Positions 1 to 9,742 of a stretch of 36,353 bases of DNA are shown in pieces. Below the pieces are notes generated by a model. That model did not search any database, was not told the origin of the DNA, and saw nothing but the letters and a program-made list of their open reading frames with translations. Position 1 is the first letter of the stretch, and each line of letters begins with the position of its first letter. Source of the stretch: Bacteroidales bacterium (GTDB lineage Bacteria; Bacteroidota; Bacteroidia; Bacteroidales; UBA932); the NCBI GenBank assembly GCA_009781275.1, contig WQYK01000002.1, forward strand, positions 1-36,353, read 5' to 3'. A program made the translations under genes and the position numbers.

Positions 1-180
1 GAGTTGTTGACACATGCGGGGAGTATCAGTCATCAAATGGCTTTGGAGCGTTCGGGTCAAGAGTATTCCAAATATCAGTTGGAGTATAGAAAAATGGAGA
101 AAGAACAGAGTCTTAAAGAGATAGAAGATGACATCAAGCGGTTGGAAAATAAAGGTATATCATCAAACCTAGAAAATTAA
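1..180 (+). CDS. RhuM family (virulence RhuM-like) protein, C-terminal end only, truncated by window start
   Basis: Frame 1 reads ELLTHAGSISHQMALERSGQEYSKYQLEYRKMEKEQSLKEIEDDIKRLENKGISSNLEN-stop (TAA 178-180); LTHAG.ISHQ.A....EY.KY is typical of RhuM C-termini. Confidence 0.75.
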   Translation, partial: ELLTHAGSISHQMALERSGQEYSKYQLEYRKMEKEQSLKEIEDDIKRLENKGISSNLEN

Positions 181-185
181 AGATT

Positions 186-410
186 ATGTCTAACAATCAA
201 ATACAACCCACCACCAGCCAATTCATCCTTTACCAAGATGATAACGGCACAACAAATCGTATGAAATCGCAGATTGCAACGCGGTTTAGGCAATGGGCTA
301 CACAGCGATGGTTTTATTTGACAGGCAAAAATTTTGATGCCTTTTTTCAAACAATGCTCACCACCCTACCGCTGATAAATCGCAAGCCCAAATTCTTTGA
401 CAATTGCTAA
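186..410 (+). pseudogene. Degenerate/internally deleted RhuM-like remnant
   Basis: 74-aa ORF with a RhuM-like N-terminus (SQFILYQDDNGTTN) followed shortly by the mid-protein motif RFRQWATQR, then unrelated sequence running into the convergent channel gene. Confidence 0.55.
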
Positions 411-1595
411 CAAATGATCAAAAATATCTGCCTGAACGCTTTCGTAAACATCCCATCTTGTGTCGTTTGTAAAAGTGTACAGTTCGAGTGGAATGCCGAG
501 TTCTTTGGGTTCAAGTTGTCGTACGATCATCGTCAGATCCTGATGGATTTTGGGGTGCGACTTAAGGTAGGCAAGGCAATAAGCTCTGAATGTACCCAGA
601 TTGGTAAGGTGGCGCCCACTTTTATCTTCGGCAATCTCTTTAAGTTTCTCATCCAAATAGGGACGAATAAGGTCTATCTTTTTCCAACGTTCCAGCATCT
701 CCTCATCGGCAAAACGAATGGTTTTCACATCTATGTGCATCGCCCTTTTGATGCGCCGTCCACCCGTTTCATTCATGCCGCGCCAATTCTTAAAAGAACC
801 AGAAATCAGGTCGTATGCAGGTATCGTGGTGATGGTCTTGTCCCAATTCTGTACCTTTACTGTGGTAAGCGAAATGTCAATGACGTCTCCATCGGCTCCG
901 GCAGAGGGCTTTTCGATCCAATCGCCAACACGCACCATTTTGTTGGCTGCAAGCATGATGCCCGCAGTGAACCCTAAGATGGTGTCCTTAAACACAAGCA
1001 TCAGTACGGCTGTGAGTGCGCCCAACGCAGAAAGAACGACAAGCGGCTGCTTATCGAACAAAACAGAAATGATGAGAATGATCGCAACCAGAAGGATAAC
1101 AAGTTTAACGGCTTGAACAATACCTCTGATCGGATGGCCTGAAAGATTTTTGTTTTGCTGCGTAATAATGTAAATGGCTTCAAGAAATGAAAAGAACACG
1201 GTAACTGCAATCACAATGTAATACAAGGCCAATAGTGTATCTATGAAAGCGTGTACTGTGGGATTGTCTGAGAAAAAGAGGCTTCCAAAAGCGCTGATTA
1301 CAAATGCGGGAACAAAGTGGGCCAGACGCGCAAAGAACTTGGTTTCAAGAAATGCATCGTCCCACTTTATTTTGCTTTTGATTAAAATACGATGTATGAC
1401 ACGCTCAACTATGATCTTTGCCAACCAGTATGTAAGCGTAGCGAGTAGCAGAATAAAGATGCCTGTTATGATATTGGTAGTGATGTCGATAACTTTTTCT
1501 CCAATACCTTGCGAAGTCATAAACCCATGAAGATACTCTTTGAGTCCAAAAAGGGATTTAATCGTTGCAGTAATGTAATTATCAGCCGTATTCAT
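366..1595 (-). CDS. Mechanosensitive ion channel family protein (MscS/YbdG-like)
   Basis: 409 aa, multiple TM segments then VGDWIEKPSAGADGDVIDISLTTVKVQNWDKTITTIPAYDLISGSFKNWRGM, the MscS beta-domain pattern with YbdG-like C-terminal region. Confidence 0.9.
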   Translation of the reverse strand: MNTADNYITATIKSLFGLKEYLHGFMTSQGIGEKVIDITTNIITGIFILLLATLTYWLAKIIVERVIHRILIKSKIKWDDAFLETKFFARLAHFVPAFVISAFGSLFFSDNPTVHAFIDTLLALYYIVIAVTVFFSFLEAIYIITQQNKNLSGHPIRGIVQAVKLVILLVAIILIISVLFDKQPLVVLSALGALTAVLMLVFKDTILGFTAGIMLAANKMVRVGDWIEKPSAGADGDVIDISLTTVKVQNWDKTITTIPAYDLISGSFKNWRGMNETGGRRIKRAMHIDVKTIRFADEEMLERWKKIDLIRPYLDEKLKEIAEDKSGRHLTNLGTFRAYCLAYLKSHPKIHQDLTMIVRQLEPKELGIPLELYTFTNDTRWDVYESVQADIFDHLLAIVKEFGLAIYQR

Positions 1596-1615
1596 AGTAT
1601 TATTGAAATCTTATT

Positions 1616-3592
1616 TTAATGATTGCTAAAAACAACCAGCTTATCTTCGCCGGAGAGGTTTACGTTGATTTTTGACTGATCGCCTTCAAACAAGATGAAC
1701 TTGCCGCCGGACTGCACATAACCCAGCACAATGGTTTTATTCTCACTGGGTGAAGCGTGATAAACAGCCCTGATCAGATCGGCTGCGGTGCAAGGCCCGG
1801 GGATTTCTTTAAAGTATTCAGACACCTTTTTAGTATAGAGCTCTTTGGAGTCTGTCTCTTCATCCTCAGCGTCATCGTAGGTTAGAATATCGTAGTAGAG
1901 GTCAAACAGCGCCTCTTTTTCGCCGATCTGTGCGATTAATTTGCTGATGTAGCGGTTGCTGATCACAATATTCTCTGTACTGTAATTAGATACAATGTCG
2001 TAGTTTTTGGGATTCAGAATCTCAACAACCATGTCGATGGTGTTGGGGTCAAAGTCGGGGTGGTTGATAAGCCGGGTGTTGATCACCTCCTGAACCAAAA
2101 TAAGGTACGTCAACGCATCGGCGTCGATTTGTTCATCGGAAACGTCTTCGTCAGAAAGAATCAATATACATCTGTGTCCATTATGGGCGCCGATAAACCC
2201 TTCGATGATGTCGCAAATGAGATCCTTCTCACTAATGTCGGTCGCGATGACTTTTTTGACAAAGGGATATTGTTTATAGTGATCGTGCTCTTCCAAATAG
2301 TCTTCGTTGTCGATTACAGTGACGTCCAACACTTCCGGTCCGTCCTTTTGCTTCCATTCATTGCTGAATGCCGCGAACCCCTCCATAATCGCTTGGTTCT
2401 TGCTGTTATGTCCCAAAATGATGACATGTTTGTCCTTTATTTCAAAATCGGAATTGATTGAGACCTTAAGGTCATTGCCCTGGGATACGGTTTTAGTGCT
2501 GCGTTTATGTACAGCGCTGTTGGAGAGGTAGTAGAACATTGGTTTACCCGTTCCGTAGCATGTTACGGAAAGAGGGATCGATTCCAAATGATTGTCAAAG
2601 TATCCGGAGATGAACTCATCCTCAGAAGTCGAATGATCCACAGCAGATTGAGAGTGAAAAGTGGCGCCTTTGTGCGAAAACAGATCGTTAAAGACGAGGT
2701 TGAGCTCAGGCATGATCGATATTTGGGGAAAGATCTGCCCCAGGATGTGGTTCACGGCTACGGGCACGATATTGCGCTTGCCTTTTAGCTTAGTGCGACC
2801 GATAATCGTTTCGATCAGTTCAAAGGTCCAGTCGTTTTCGACCTCTACGATCACCTGTTGATTGTCCGCAGAATCTTCTTCTGCCGTCATCTGTACAACC
2901 TGAAGCAGCGTTTTTATCGTAAGCACGTCCTCCTTGTTGAGGATGATCACACTCTTCGCTTTTTTAATCGAAATGTCGTTCAACTGTTTTGTAGACCATG
3001 AATCGCCTTCGCGTACAATGATGGTCAATTTATTTTTCCTGACGGCTTCTTTTTCATCTTCGAGGGTAGCTGACAGCCGTTCATTGATATCATTAAGCAC
3101 CTCCTCCCTGTCGCTCTCCACAAGAATGACGATCTTCTCTTTTGTGTTTTTGTACAAAAACTCATTGACGATTTCGGCAGCGCGGGAGTTCCAGTTTAGA
3201 ATGACGATATGGTTCGATATGTGAAGTTTGCGTGACCCGGAACCGGCATCCTCAATGAAACTTGAGATGAACTCCGTCATATAACCGATCACTGCGCCGG
3301 TAAAGACGATCATTCCCAATATGGCGGTGACAACGCAAAACATGACAAGCAGAGCGCCTATTTCGCCAATATCCTGCACCACAATTTCCAAATAGCCCGT
3401 CAAAAGCATGGTAACGGCGTAGTACACACAGTGCCAATAATCTGTGTTTTCCATAGAAGGCGGAGCGAGCCACATAATGATCAGCGCCGCAATGCTGATA
3501 AAAAACACGTTTGCTATAAGAATCCCCAGTATCACGACCAGCTTTGGCGACTTTGCCGTATATACACTGATCCATTCTCGAATTTTACTCAT
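1616..3592 (-). CDS. CASTOR/POLLUX (DMI1)-like ion channel with TrkA-N/RCK-like domains
   Basis: ORF 1616..3667; likely start at MSKIREW (3592). N-terminal TM/pore region, then HIVILNWNSRAAEIVNEF and HVIILGHNSKNQAIMEGF nucleotide-binding-like repeats. Confidence 0.8.
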   Translation of the reverse strand: MSKIREWISVYTAKSPKLVVILGILIANVFFISIAALIIMWLAPPSMENTDYWHCVYYAVTMLLTGYLEIVVQDIGEIGALLVMFCVVTAILGMIVFTGAVIGYMTEFISSFIEDAGSGSRKLHISNHIVILNWNSRAAEIVNEFLYKNTKEKIVILVESDREEVLNDINERLSATLEDEKEAVRKNKLTIIVREGDSWSTKQLNDISIKKAKSVIILNKEDVLTIKTLLQVVQMTAEEDSADNQQVIVEVENDWTFELIETIIGRTKLKGKRNIVPVAVNHILGQIFPQISIMPELNLVFNDLFSHKGATFHSQSAVDHSTSEDEFISGYFDNHLESIPLSVTCYGTGKPMFYYLSNSAVHKRSTKTVSQGNDLKVSINSDFEIKDKHVIILGHNSKNQAIMEGFAAFSNEWKQKDGPEVLDVTVIDNEDYLEEHDHYKQYPFVKKVIATDISEKDLICDIIEGFIGAHNGHRCILILSDEDVSDEQIDADALTYLILVQEVINTRLINHPDFDPNTIDMVVEILNPKNYDIVSNYSTENIVISNRYISKLIAQIGEKEALFDLYYDILTYDDAEDEETDSKELYTKKVSEYFKEIPGPCTAADLIRAVYHASPSENKTIVLGYVQSGGKFILFEGDQSKINVNLSGEDKLVVFSNH

Positions 3593-3629
3593 GGTATGAT
3601 ATTTAATATTGTATTTTAATGACTTGGCT

Positions 3630-3824
3630 TCATACATCGACCTCTTCCACTCCCCGCTCCACACCACGAAGGTAATCCCTGCAATACTTCACCAAAAAAG
3701 CAGCGCGCTCCAAATCGGCGGCAGCGTTCGACAAATCGGGTTGGTCGTTTTCCCATTTTTTGACTAAGGCGGTAAGCTCTGCCATCGCCTGTGTGTAGTT
3801 GAGTTGGGGGGTCTCTTTTGTCAT
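3630..3824 (-). CDS. xseB: Exodeoxyribonuclease VII small subunit
   Basis: 64 aa, LNYTQAMAELTALVKKWENDQPDLSNAAADLERAAFLVKYCRDYL; directly downstream of xseA. Confidence 0.85.
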   Translation of the reverse strand: MTKETPQLNYTQAMAELTALVKKWENDQPDLSNAAADLERAAFLVKYCRDYLRGVERGVEEVDV

Positions 3825-3839
3825 ATTTTTTCTTTTTAC

Positions 3840-5033
3840 TTATTTTTTTCCTTTTACTTCCACATCCAGACACCCATGCGCCAAAAGCACATCAAGCCGC
3901 TCACCCAAAGCTACACTATGGGCGTCGTGCAACGCCTTTTCCTGATGCAACACCAGGGCATAGCCCCGCTGCAAGGGGGCCAAAGGATTGAGGTTCCTGA
4001 TTGCCTGCTCCAAGAGGTCAACAGCGTGGCTTCTTCTGCGAATTTCCATGGTTATCAACATTTTTAATCGTTGTACCAAAGGGGTGAGCGCCTCATTATG
4101 GGCAGATAGTCTGCCCAATATCAGTTGTTGCATCCGCTGACCGGATGCCGTAACCTGTTGATCGAGTCTCTCCATTTGATCCAGCAAAAATTGGGCCAAA
4201 GCGGTGGGTGTTTTGACTGAAGTGTGCGCCACCAAATCAATCAGGTGTTCATCATGATCGTGCCCAATGCCGGTGAAAACGGGCAGGGGAAACTGTGCAA
4301 TGTGGTATGCTAAATTGTAGTCGTCAAAACAGTGCAAATCCGATACGGAGCCACCTCCGCGCATAATCGCCACTACATCAAATTGATGAATCTGTTGTGC
4401 AATGGCGTCTAAAGCTGAGATGATGCCGGAAGGGGCTTCCACTCCCTGCATGAGGGATGGAAATAGCTCTATGTAAAAGGTGTAACCCGCAGGGTTATGG
4501 TTGATTTGTTGGGTAAAGTCGCGGAATCCGGCTGCTTGGGGAGCGGAGATAACGGCAACTCTTTGGATAGGGATGGGGAGATCCAACTGTGCGTTCATCT
4601 CCAACACACCCTCCTGCCGCAATCGCTCCAATGATTTTTTTCGCTCCAAAGCGATGTTTCCGATGGTATAAACGGGATCTATATCGCTTATTTGAAGACT
4701 TATACCGTAAAGGGGATGGTATTGAACCGACACACGAATCAAAACAGAGAGTCCGGGGGCAAGGGCGACGCCTGCGGTGCTCTCAAAGTAGGGGCGTAGC
4801 ATTCTGAATGTGGAGGCGGGGATCCATGCCTGCGCCTTGGCAATCAGTTGTTTCTCTGCGTGGTCGTAGTCGACCAATTCTAAGTAGCAATGACCTGAGG
4901 GCTTGGCGGTGATGTCGTTAATCTCTGCAGTAATCCAAAAATATTTGGACAAATGACCCTCTATGGCCGATTTAATTTGGGCCTGAAGTTCGCTTAGGCG
5001 TATGGATGATGGTGATTCCAAGTTTGTTCTCAA
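3840..5033 (-). CDS. xseA: Exodeoxyribonuclease VII large subunit
   Basis: 397 aa with OB-fold N-terminus (YFWITAEINDITAKPSGHCYLELVD) and AVISAPQAAGFRDF, VVAIMRGGGSVSDLHCFDDYNLA, TGIGHDHDEHLIDLVAHTSVKTPTALAQFL. Confidence 0.95.
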   Translation of the reverse strand: MRTNLESPSSIRLSELQAQIKSAIEGHLSKYFWITAEINDITAKPSGHCYLELVDYDHAEKQLIAKAQAWIPASTFRMLRPYFESTAGVALAPGLSVLIRVSVQYHPLYGISLQISDIDPVYTIGNIALERKKSLERLRQEGVLEMNAQLDLPIPIQRVAVISAPQAAGFRDFTQQINHNPAGYTFYIELFPSLMQGVEAPSGIISALDAIAQQIHQFDVVAIMRGGGSVSDLHCFDDYNLAYHIAQFPLPVFTGIGHDHDEHLIDLVAHTSVKTPTALAQFLLDQMERLDQQVTASGQRMQQLILGRLSAHNEALTPLVQRLKMLITMEIRRRSHAVDLLEQAIRNLNPLAPLQRGYALVLHQEKALHDAHSVALGERLDVLLAHGCLDVEVKGKK

Positions 5034-5039
5034 TACAGG

Positions 5040-7208
5040 TTATAACGAAATGACCGTGGTGTTCACGATTTGAGACGCGGTTACAGTGAGGGGGGCGTAT
5101 CCGGCAACGGTAAATGTATATTGATGGTAATCTGTTTTTAAAACGGTTTCCTCATCTTTCCTGTGTTGCACGGTAAGCAGGTCAAAGCGAAGCTTTCCGC
5201 TGCTGTCTGTTGTTCCCGTAAAAGTGCGGACGCCGTCAATGGAGATGGCTACTACACTACTTCTTATGGGCTGGCCACCGCCTGTGACGGTCACTTCGCG
5301 GGCGGTTCCGTAGGTGACTTCCATATATCCGGAACTTCCGTAATAATGGGGTGACATTTCAGCAGTGGCAAAATTGATGAGTTCTGTATCTATCATCCTG
5401 TTGTTAAAAGTATTCCAGTTCCAGAAGCCAAGTCGGACGGGGCGAAAGTATTCGCTGTTTTGTTCAATTTTTTCCAATTTGGTGCGGTACATCCAAACGG
5501 AGGAGGTGATGCCGTACCCTTCGCCAATGATGAGAAGGTTTACGTTTCCAATCAGTCGGTTATCTTCAAAAACGACAGGGTCCGGCAGAGCGGGATTGAG
5601 GCCGGGATGGGAGAGGAGCGCTCCGCTAAAGGTGACGGCACAGATGGCGTTATTGACATCTCCGTTATAGTAGGGACTATTGGTGATTTTGACGTTGTCG
5701 GGCATGGCTTCTGCTTTAACGGTGTTGCGGCGATATGTGATCCGCTTATCATTAATCCCGTTGGTTGTCCAGATGCCGCGCGCAAGGGTGCAGCCGTCTT
5801 CTGCTTTAACAACAATTATATTATCTTCATAGAGCATGTAGTCGAAATTATTTTCGCCATAATTGGTGGTTCTGAGTCCTGCCACCGCCGATTTTCTGTC
5901 ATACTCAGTACTGCGAAGGGTAGGTGCATATCCGCGAAGGTAGATAAAGTTGCTCCTGACAATGATATTGTTTGCCCACCCAATGCCAATGGGGTTGTAA
6001 CCCATGCCAAACAGTTTGTTAGAATTGACCGTTGCCCCGTCTCCCGGTCCAATCATAAAGGAGTTGGTGTCAAAACTGTCGGAGTAGAGTTCGTTGTTGT
6101 GGATGCGACCGCTGCTGTAAAGTCCCTGATGGCGAAACCGACGGATTGAGTTCCAGGCCACTTCATTCGTCGTCCGGTTACCCAGCTCAAGAGCCTTAAT
6201 TCCCTGATGACGATTGTCTATCACCGAACCACGGTCAATAATCACATTGTGGTGCACCTTGCCGTTTCCGGCAAAGATGCCCGAAACGCTGTTCCCATAG
6301 TAGTCGACCGTTATCCCCGCCACTTCATTATTGGTATTTGGAGTCATGTGATTCAAAAATATTGGATTAAAACCAACTCCGATAAATCCCGAACCACCGT
6401 TGTCGCCCTGCCTGATGACTCCATTAAAAATTTTGGCGTTGGAAAAGTTCCAGAGTCCGGCCCTGATTCCAAAGGTTGCCTCTTCGCTGTATGCATAGTC
6501 GTTCCAGGCATTCCCGATAACCTTGGGGGTCTGGGTGTCGTAAGTAATTGTGTGTCCGTCTAAATCGATGGTCACGTTGTGCGCCTTAATGTTGATGGCC
6601 AATGTGGGAACCGTTAGGTCACAAGTAAGGACGTATAGAGCACCTCCGTGCGTCAGGTTATAGGGAGGGTCTCCCGTCATGTCGTCCGGAATACGGATGG
6701 CTTCCAAAGGGATTTGGGGAAGGGTAAACATATAATCTCCAGAAATGACCTCTTCTCCCCCTTCATCCATGGCCCTGATGCGGTAATGATAGGTGACGCC
6801 GGGTTCTAATCCTCTTATATAATGGAGATGTTGATAATAGTAAGAGTCGGAAATCTGGGTGTGTTGTCCATACAACACCGTTTTGCCATATTCGACAATA
6901 GAAACCGAAGGGATGTTGGTGGCAAAACCAACGGCAAGCGATGTGTAAGAGGGATGCTCCCAAAAACCGGCCGGCTCTATGAACAGCGTGTTGCCAAATG
7001 TTTCCCTGACCAGAGGCTCCGTTTTGGGAGCAAAATTGGCAATGCAATAGTTAAAAAAGTGTTCATAGTCGTCTTGAGGAGGGGAATAGAGCTCAGGTGG
7101 AAAAAGCAGTTTCTCCGGAATAACCTCCCTTTCTTTGTCATCTGTGAAAATGCATGAAGATAAATGAATCAAAATGACTAAAATACAGATGTTTTTAAAA
7201 AGATTCAT
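5040..7208 (-). CDS. Lipoprotein with fibronectin-III-like region and right-handed parallel beta-helix
   Basis: ORF 5040..7217; start probably M4. Signal peptide with lipobox-like LIHLSSC, FN3-like YYQHLHYIRGLEPGVTYHYRIRAMDEGGEEV, then N/G-rich beta-helix repeats. Confidence 0.7.
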   Translation of the reverse strand: MNLFKNICILVILIHLSSCIFTDDKEREVIPEKLLFPPELYSPPQDDYEHFFNYCIANFAPKTEPLVRETFGNTLFIEPAGFWEHPSYTSLAVGFATNIPSVSIVEYGKTVLYGQHTQISDSYYYQHLHYIRGLEPGVTYHYRIRAMDEGGEEVISGDYMFTLPQIPLEAIRIPDDMTGDPPYNLTHGGALYVLTCDLTVPTLAINIKAHNVTIDLDGHTITYDTQTPKVIGNAWNDYAYSEEATFGIRAGLWNFSNAKIFNGVIRQGDNGGSGFIGVGFNPIFLNHMTPNTNNEVAGITVDYYGNSVSGIFAGNGKVHHNVIIDRGSVIDNRHQGIKALELGNRTTNEVAWNSIRRFRHQGLYSSGRIHNNELYSDSFDTNSFMIGPGDGATVNSNKLFGMGYNPIGIGWANNIIVRSNFIYLRGYAPTLRSTEYDRKSAVAGLRTTNYGENNFDYMLYEDNIIVVKAEDGCTLARGIWTTNGINDKRITYRRNTVKAEAMPDNVKITNSPYYNGDVNNAICAVTFSGALLSHPGLNPALPDPVVFEDNRLIGNVNLLIIGEGYGITSSVWMYRTKLEKIEQNSEYFRPVRLGFWNWNTFNNRMIDTELINFATAEMSPHYYGSSGYMEVTYGTAREVTVTGGGQPIRSSVVAISIDGVRTFTGTTDSSGKLRFDLLTVQHRKDEETVLKTDYHQYTFTVAGYAPLTVTASQIVNTTVISL

Positions 7209-7302
7209 CGCATACAACCTTTAGATGAAGTTGTTGCAAAGATAGTGAAAATCTGCCAAAATCACATATTTTTGTACCTTTGGCGCGAAAAAACATTTAA
7301 AA

Positions 7303-7914
7303 GTGAAACCAAACACCATCTCTTCTGCGATCTTTGTATGCAGCAGCCCCGATGCATCCAAAATGCCGGTGCATCGTCTGCCCGAATACGCTTTTATTGG
7401 GCGCTCCAACGTGGGTAAATCGTCTCTAATCAACATGCTCACCGGACAAAAAAACCTGGCCCACACCTCTGCCACACCAGGGAAGACGCAGATGATTAAC
7501 CACTTTTTAATCAACAACGCCTGGTACATCGTTGACCTTCCAGGCTACGGTTTTGCCAAGACTTCCAAAAGCCAACGTGAGGTATTGGGTAAAATGATTA
7601 CAGACTACCTCAAAATCGGACAACAAATGACCCTGTTATTTGTGTTAATCGACATCAGGTTAGAACCACAAATAATTGATTTGGAATTTATTGAACAACT
7701 TGGTCAATGGGGAATTCCTTTTGCAATTGTCTTTACCAAGGCCGATAAGTTAGGCCCTGTTGCTGTGTTGCAAAGGGTAGATGCTTATAAGAACCGTCTA
7801 TTGGAACAGTGGGAAGAGCTCCCACCTGTCTTTATCACTTCGTCCGAAAAAGGAGCCGGTCGTCAAGAACTTATCAATTATATTGAGTCAGTAAACCGGC
7901 AGATAGAAAATTAA
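7303..7914 (+). CDS. engB: Ribosome biogenesis GTP-binding protein YihA/YsxC (EngB)
   Basis: GTG start; YAFIGRSNVGKSSLINMLTG, TPGKTQMINHFLIN, DLPGYG, FTKADKLG. Confidence 0.95.
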   Translation: MKPNTISSAIFVCSSPDASKMPVHRLPEYAFIGRSNVGKSSLINMLTGQKNLAHTSATPGKTQMINHFLINNAWYIVDLPGYGFAKTSKSQREVLGKMITDYLKIGQQMTLLFVLIDIRLEPQIIDLEFIEQLGQWGIPFAIVFTKADKLGPVAVLQRVDAYKNRLLEQWEELPPVFITSSEKGAGRQELINYIESVNRQIEN

Positions 7915-7960
7915 TTCCTATCTTTGTCGTTCATAACCGCTTCTAACCAACCACACAGAA

Positions 7961-8914
7961 ATGATTGACTCCATTCATAAAATCAAGATTTTTAGCTGTG
8001 TAAATTCTTGGTATTTGGCCGAAAAGATTGCCAAAGCACTCAAGATTCATTTAGGCTCATCAAGTGTTACCCGTTTTAGCGACGGAGAGTTCCAGCCCGC
8101 CCTTGACGAGAGCGTTCGCGGCGCCACTGTATTTATTGTGCAGTCAACCTTTCCGCCGGTGGACAACCTCTTTGAGTTGCTGCTCATGATCGACGCCGCC
8201 CGTCGCGCTTCGGCCTATAAAGTGATTGCCGTCATGCCCTACTTTGGCTGGGCCCGCCAGGACCGCAAAGACCGGCCCCGCGTCTCCATTGGCGCCAAAT
8301 TGGTGGCCAACCTGCTGCATGCAGCCGGCTGCGACCGCGTCATGACCACCGACCTGCACGCCGATCAGATTCAGGGTTTTTTTGATTTTCCGGTTGATCA
8401 TGTCTATGCCAGCTCCGTTTTTTTGCCGTATATCCATAATCTTAAAATAGAGAACCTTTCGGTGGCAGCACCCGATATGGGGGGCGCCAAACGTGCCAAC
8501 GCCTACGCCCGCCTCTTGGAGTGCCCCATGATTATCTGTCACAAATCGAGGGAAAAAGCCAATGTAATAGGCTCTATGACCGCCATTGGGGATGTAGAAG
8601 GGCGCAACATCATTATTCTTGACGATATGGTCGATACGGCAGGGACGATTGCCAAAGCCGCCGACATGATGATGCAAAAAGGAGCTCTGAGTGTCCGCGC
8701 CATGGCCACCCACCCCGTCCTCTCCGGTCCTGCTTACGACAATATTGCCCGTTCTGCGCTCCAAGAACTCATTGTAACAGACACCATTCCACTACGGAAC
8801 ACCCCCGAACAAGATATTTCCAAAATAAAAGTGCTTTCGATTGCCGAGCTTTTTGCCGACATTATTGACAAAGTATATAATTTTCAATCCATCAGCGGAA
8901 AATTTCTTTTTTAA
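7961..8914 (+). CDS. prs: Ribose-phosphate pyrophosphokinase
   Basis: 317 aa; SDGEFQPALDESVRGATVFIVQST, YFGWARQDRKDRPRVSIGAKLVANLL, DLHADQIQGFFDFPVDH, IIILDDMVDTAGTI. Confidence 0.97.
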   Translation: MIDSIHKIKIFSCVNSWYLAEKIAKALKIHLGSSSVTRFSDGEFQPALDESVRGATVFIVQSTFPPVDNLFELLLMIDAARRASAYKVIAVMPYFGWARQDRKDRPRVSIGAKLVANLLHAAGCDRVMTTDLHADQIQGFFDFPVDHVYASSVFLPYIHNLKIENLSVAAPDMGGAKRANAYARLLECPMIICHKSREKANVIGSMTAIGDVEGRNIIILDDMVDTAGTIAKAADMMMQKGALSVRAMATHPVLSGPAYDNIARSALQELIVTDTIPLRNTPEQDISKIKVLSIAELFADIIDKVYNFQSISGKFLF

Positions 8915-8917
8915 TCC

Positions 8918-9742
8918 ATGCACAGTATCGAACATAGTTACCACACATTGGTGAATGGCGTTAAAAAATTCTTTGCCGATGCAGGCAAAAGGCACGCCAT
9001 CTTGGGTTTGTCAGGAGGAATCGATTCTGCCGTTGTATTGTGTATTGCCATTGATGCCCTGGGAAGTGAGTGTGTCCATGGCTTGATGATGCCTTCGCCC
9101 TTCTCCACGGTACACTCCCTCACCGATGCGGTCAAGATAGCCGAGCAGGCTGACGTTCATTACGATATTGTTCCTATTGACGCCATCTACCACAAATTTC
9201 TCAAAGAGCTGGCGCCCCACCTGGGACACGGCCAGCCCGACGTTACAGAAGAGAACATTCAGGCGCGCATTCGTGCCACCCTCCTGATGGCTTACGCCAA
9301 TAAAAAGGACTATCTGCTCCTAAATACAACCAATAAGAGTGAATTGGCCATGGGTTACGGAACACTCTACGGCGACTTGGCAGGCGCACTGATGGTGCTT
9401 GCAGACGTCTATAAAACAGAGGTATACGACTTGGCCATCTATATCAACAGCGAATCAACGCGCATTCCCCTATCCATTCTCCACAAGGAGCCATCTGCAG
9501 AGTTGCGGATCGACCAAAAAGATAGCGACTCCTTGCCCCCCTACTCTGTTCTGGATCCTGTACTAAGGGCACTTATAGAAGAGGGCGAAACCCCTGATGC
9601 CGTCATCGCCAAAGGCGCACCCAAGGAGGTGGTAGAGCAGGCTGTTATTGCCATGCGCAGCTATACTTTTAAATATCTTCAACTTCCACCCCTCGTTAAG
9701 GTGTCGGAGCGCCCTTTGCTCTCTCAGGAAAAATGGCGCTAA
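8918..9742 (+). CDS. nadE: NH3-dependent NAD+ synthetase
   Basis: 274 aa; AILGLSGGIDSAVVLCIA, ENIQARIRATLLMAYANKKDYLLLNTTNKSELAMGYGTLYGDLAGAL. Confidence 0.96.
   Translation: MHSIEHSYHTLVNGVKKFFADAGKRHAILGLSGGIDSAVVLCIAIDALGSECVHGLMMPSPFSTVHSLTDAVKIAEQADVHYDIVPIDAIYHKFLKELAPHLGHGQPDVTEENIQARIRATLLMAYANKKDYLLLNTTNKSELAMGYGTLYGDLAGALMVLADVYKTEVYDLAIYINSESTRIPLSILHKEPSAELRIDQKDSDSLPPYSVLDPVLRALIEEGETPDAVIAKGAPKEVVEQAVIAMRSYTFKYLQLPPLVKVSERPLLSQEKWR

Noticed and set aside
414-977. 187-aa plus-strand ORF opposite the MscS-like gene
   Set aside because: Antisense shadow of a confident CDS; no recognisable protein features.
5460-6149. 229-aa plus-strand ORF
   Set aside because: Lies wholly opposite the beta-helix lipoprotein gene; shadow ORF.
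8144-8764. 206-aa minus-strand ORF
   Set aside because: Antisense to prs; composition is a by-product of prs codon usage.
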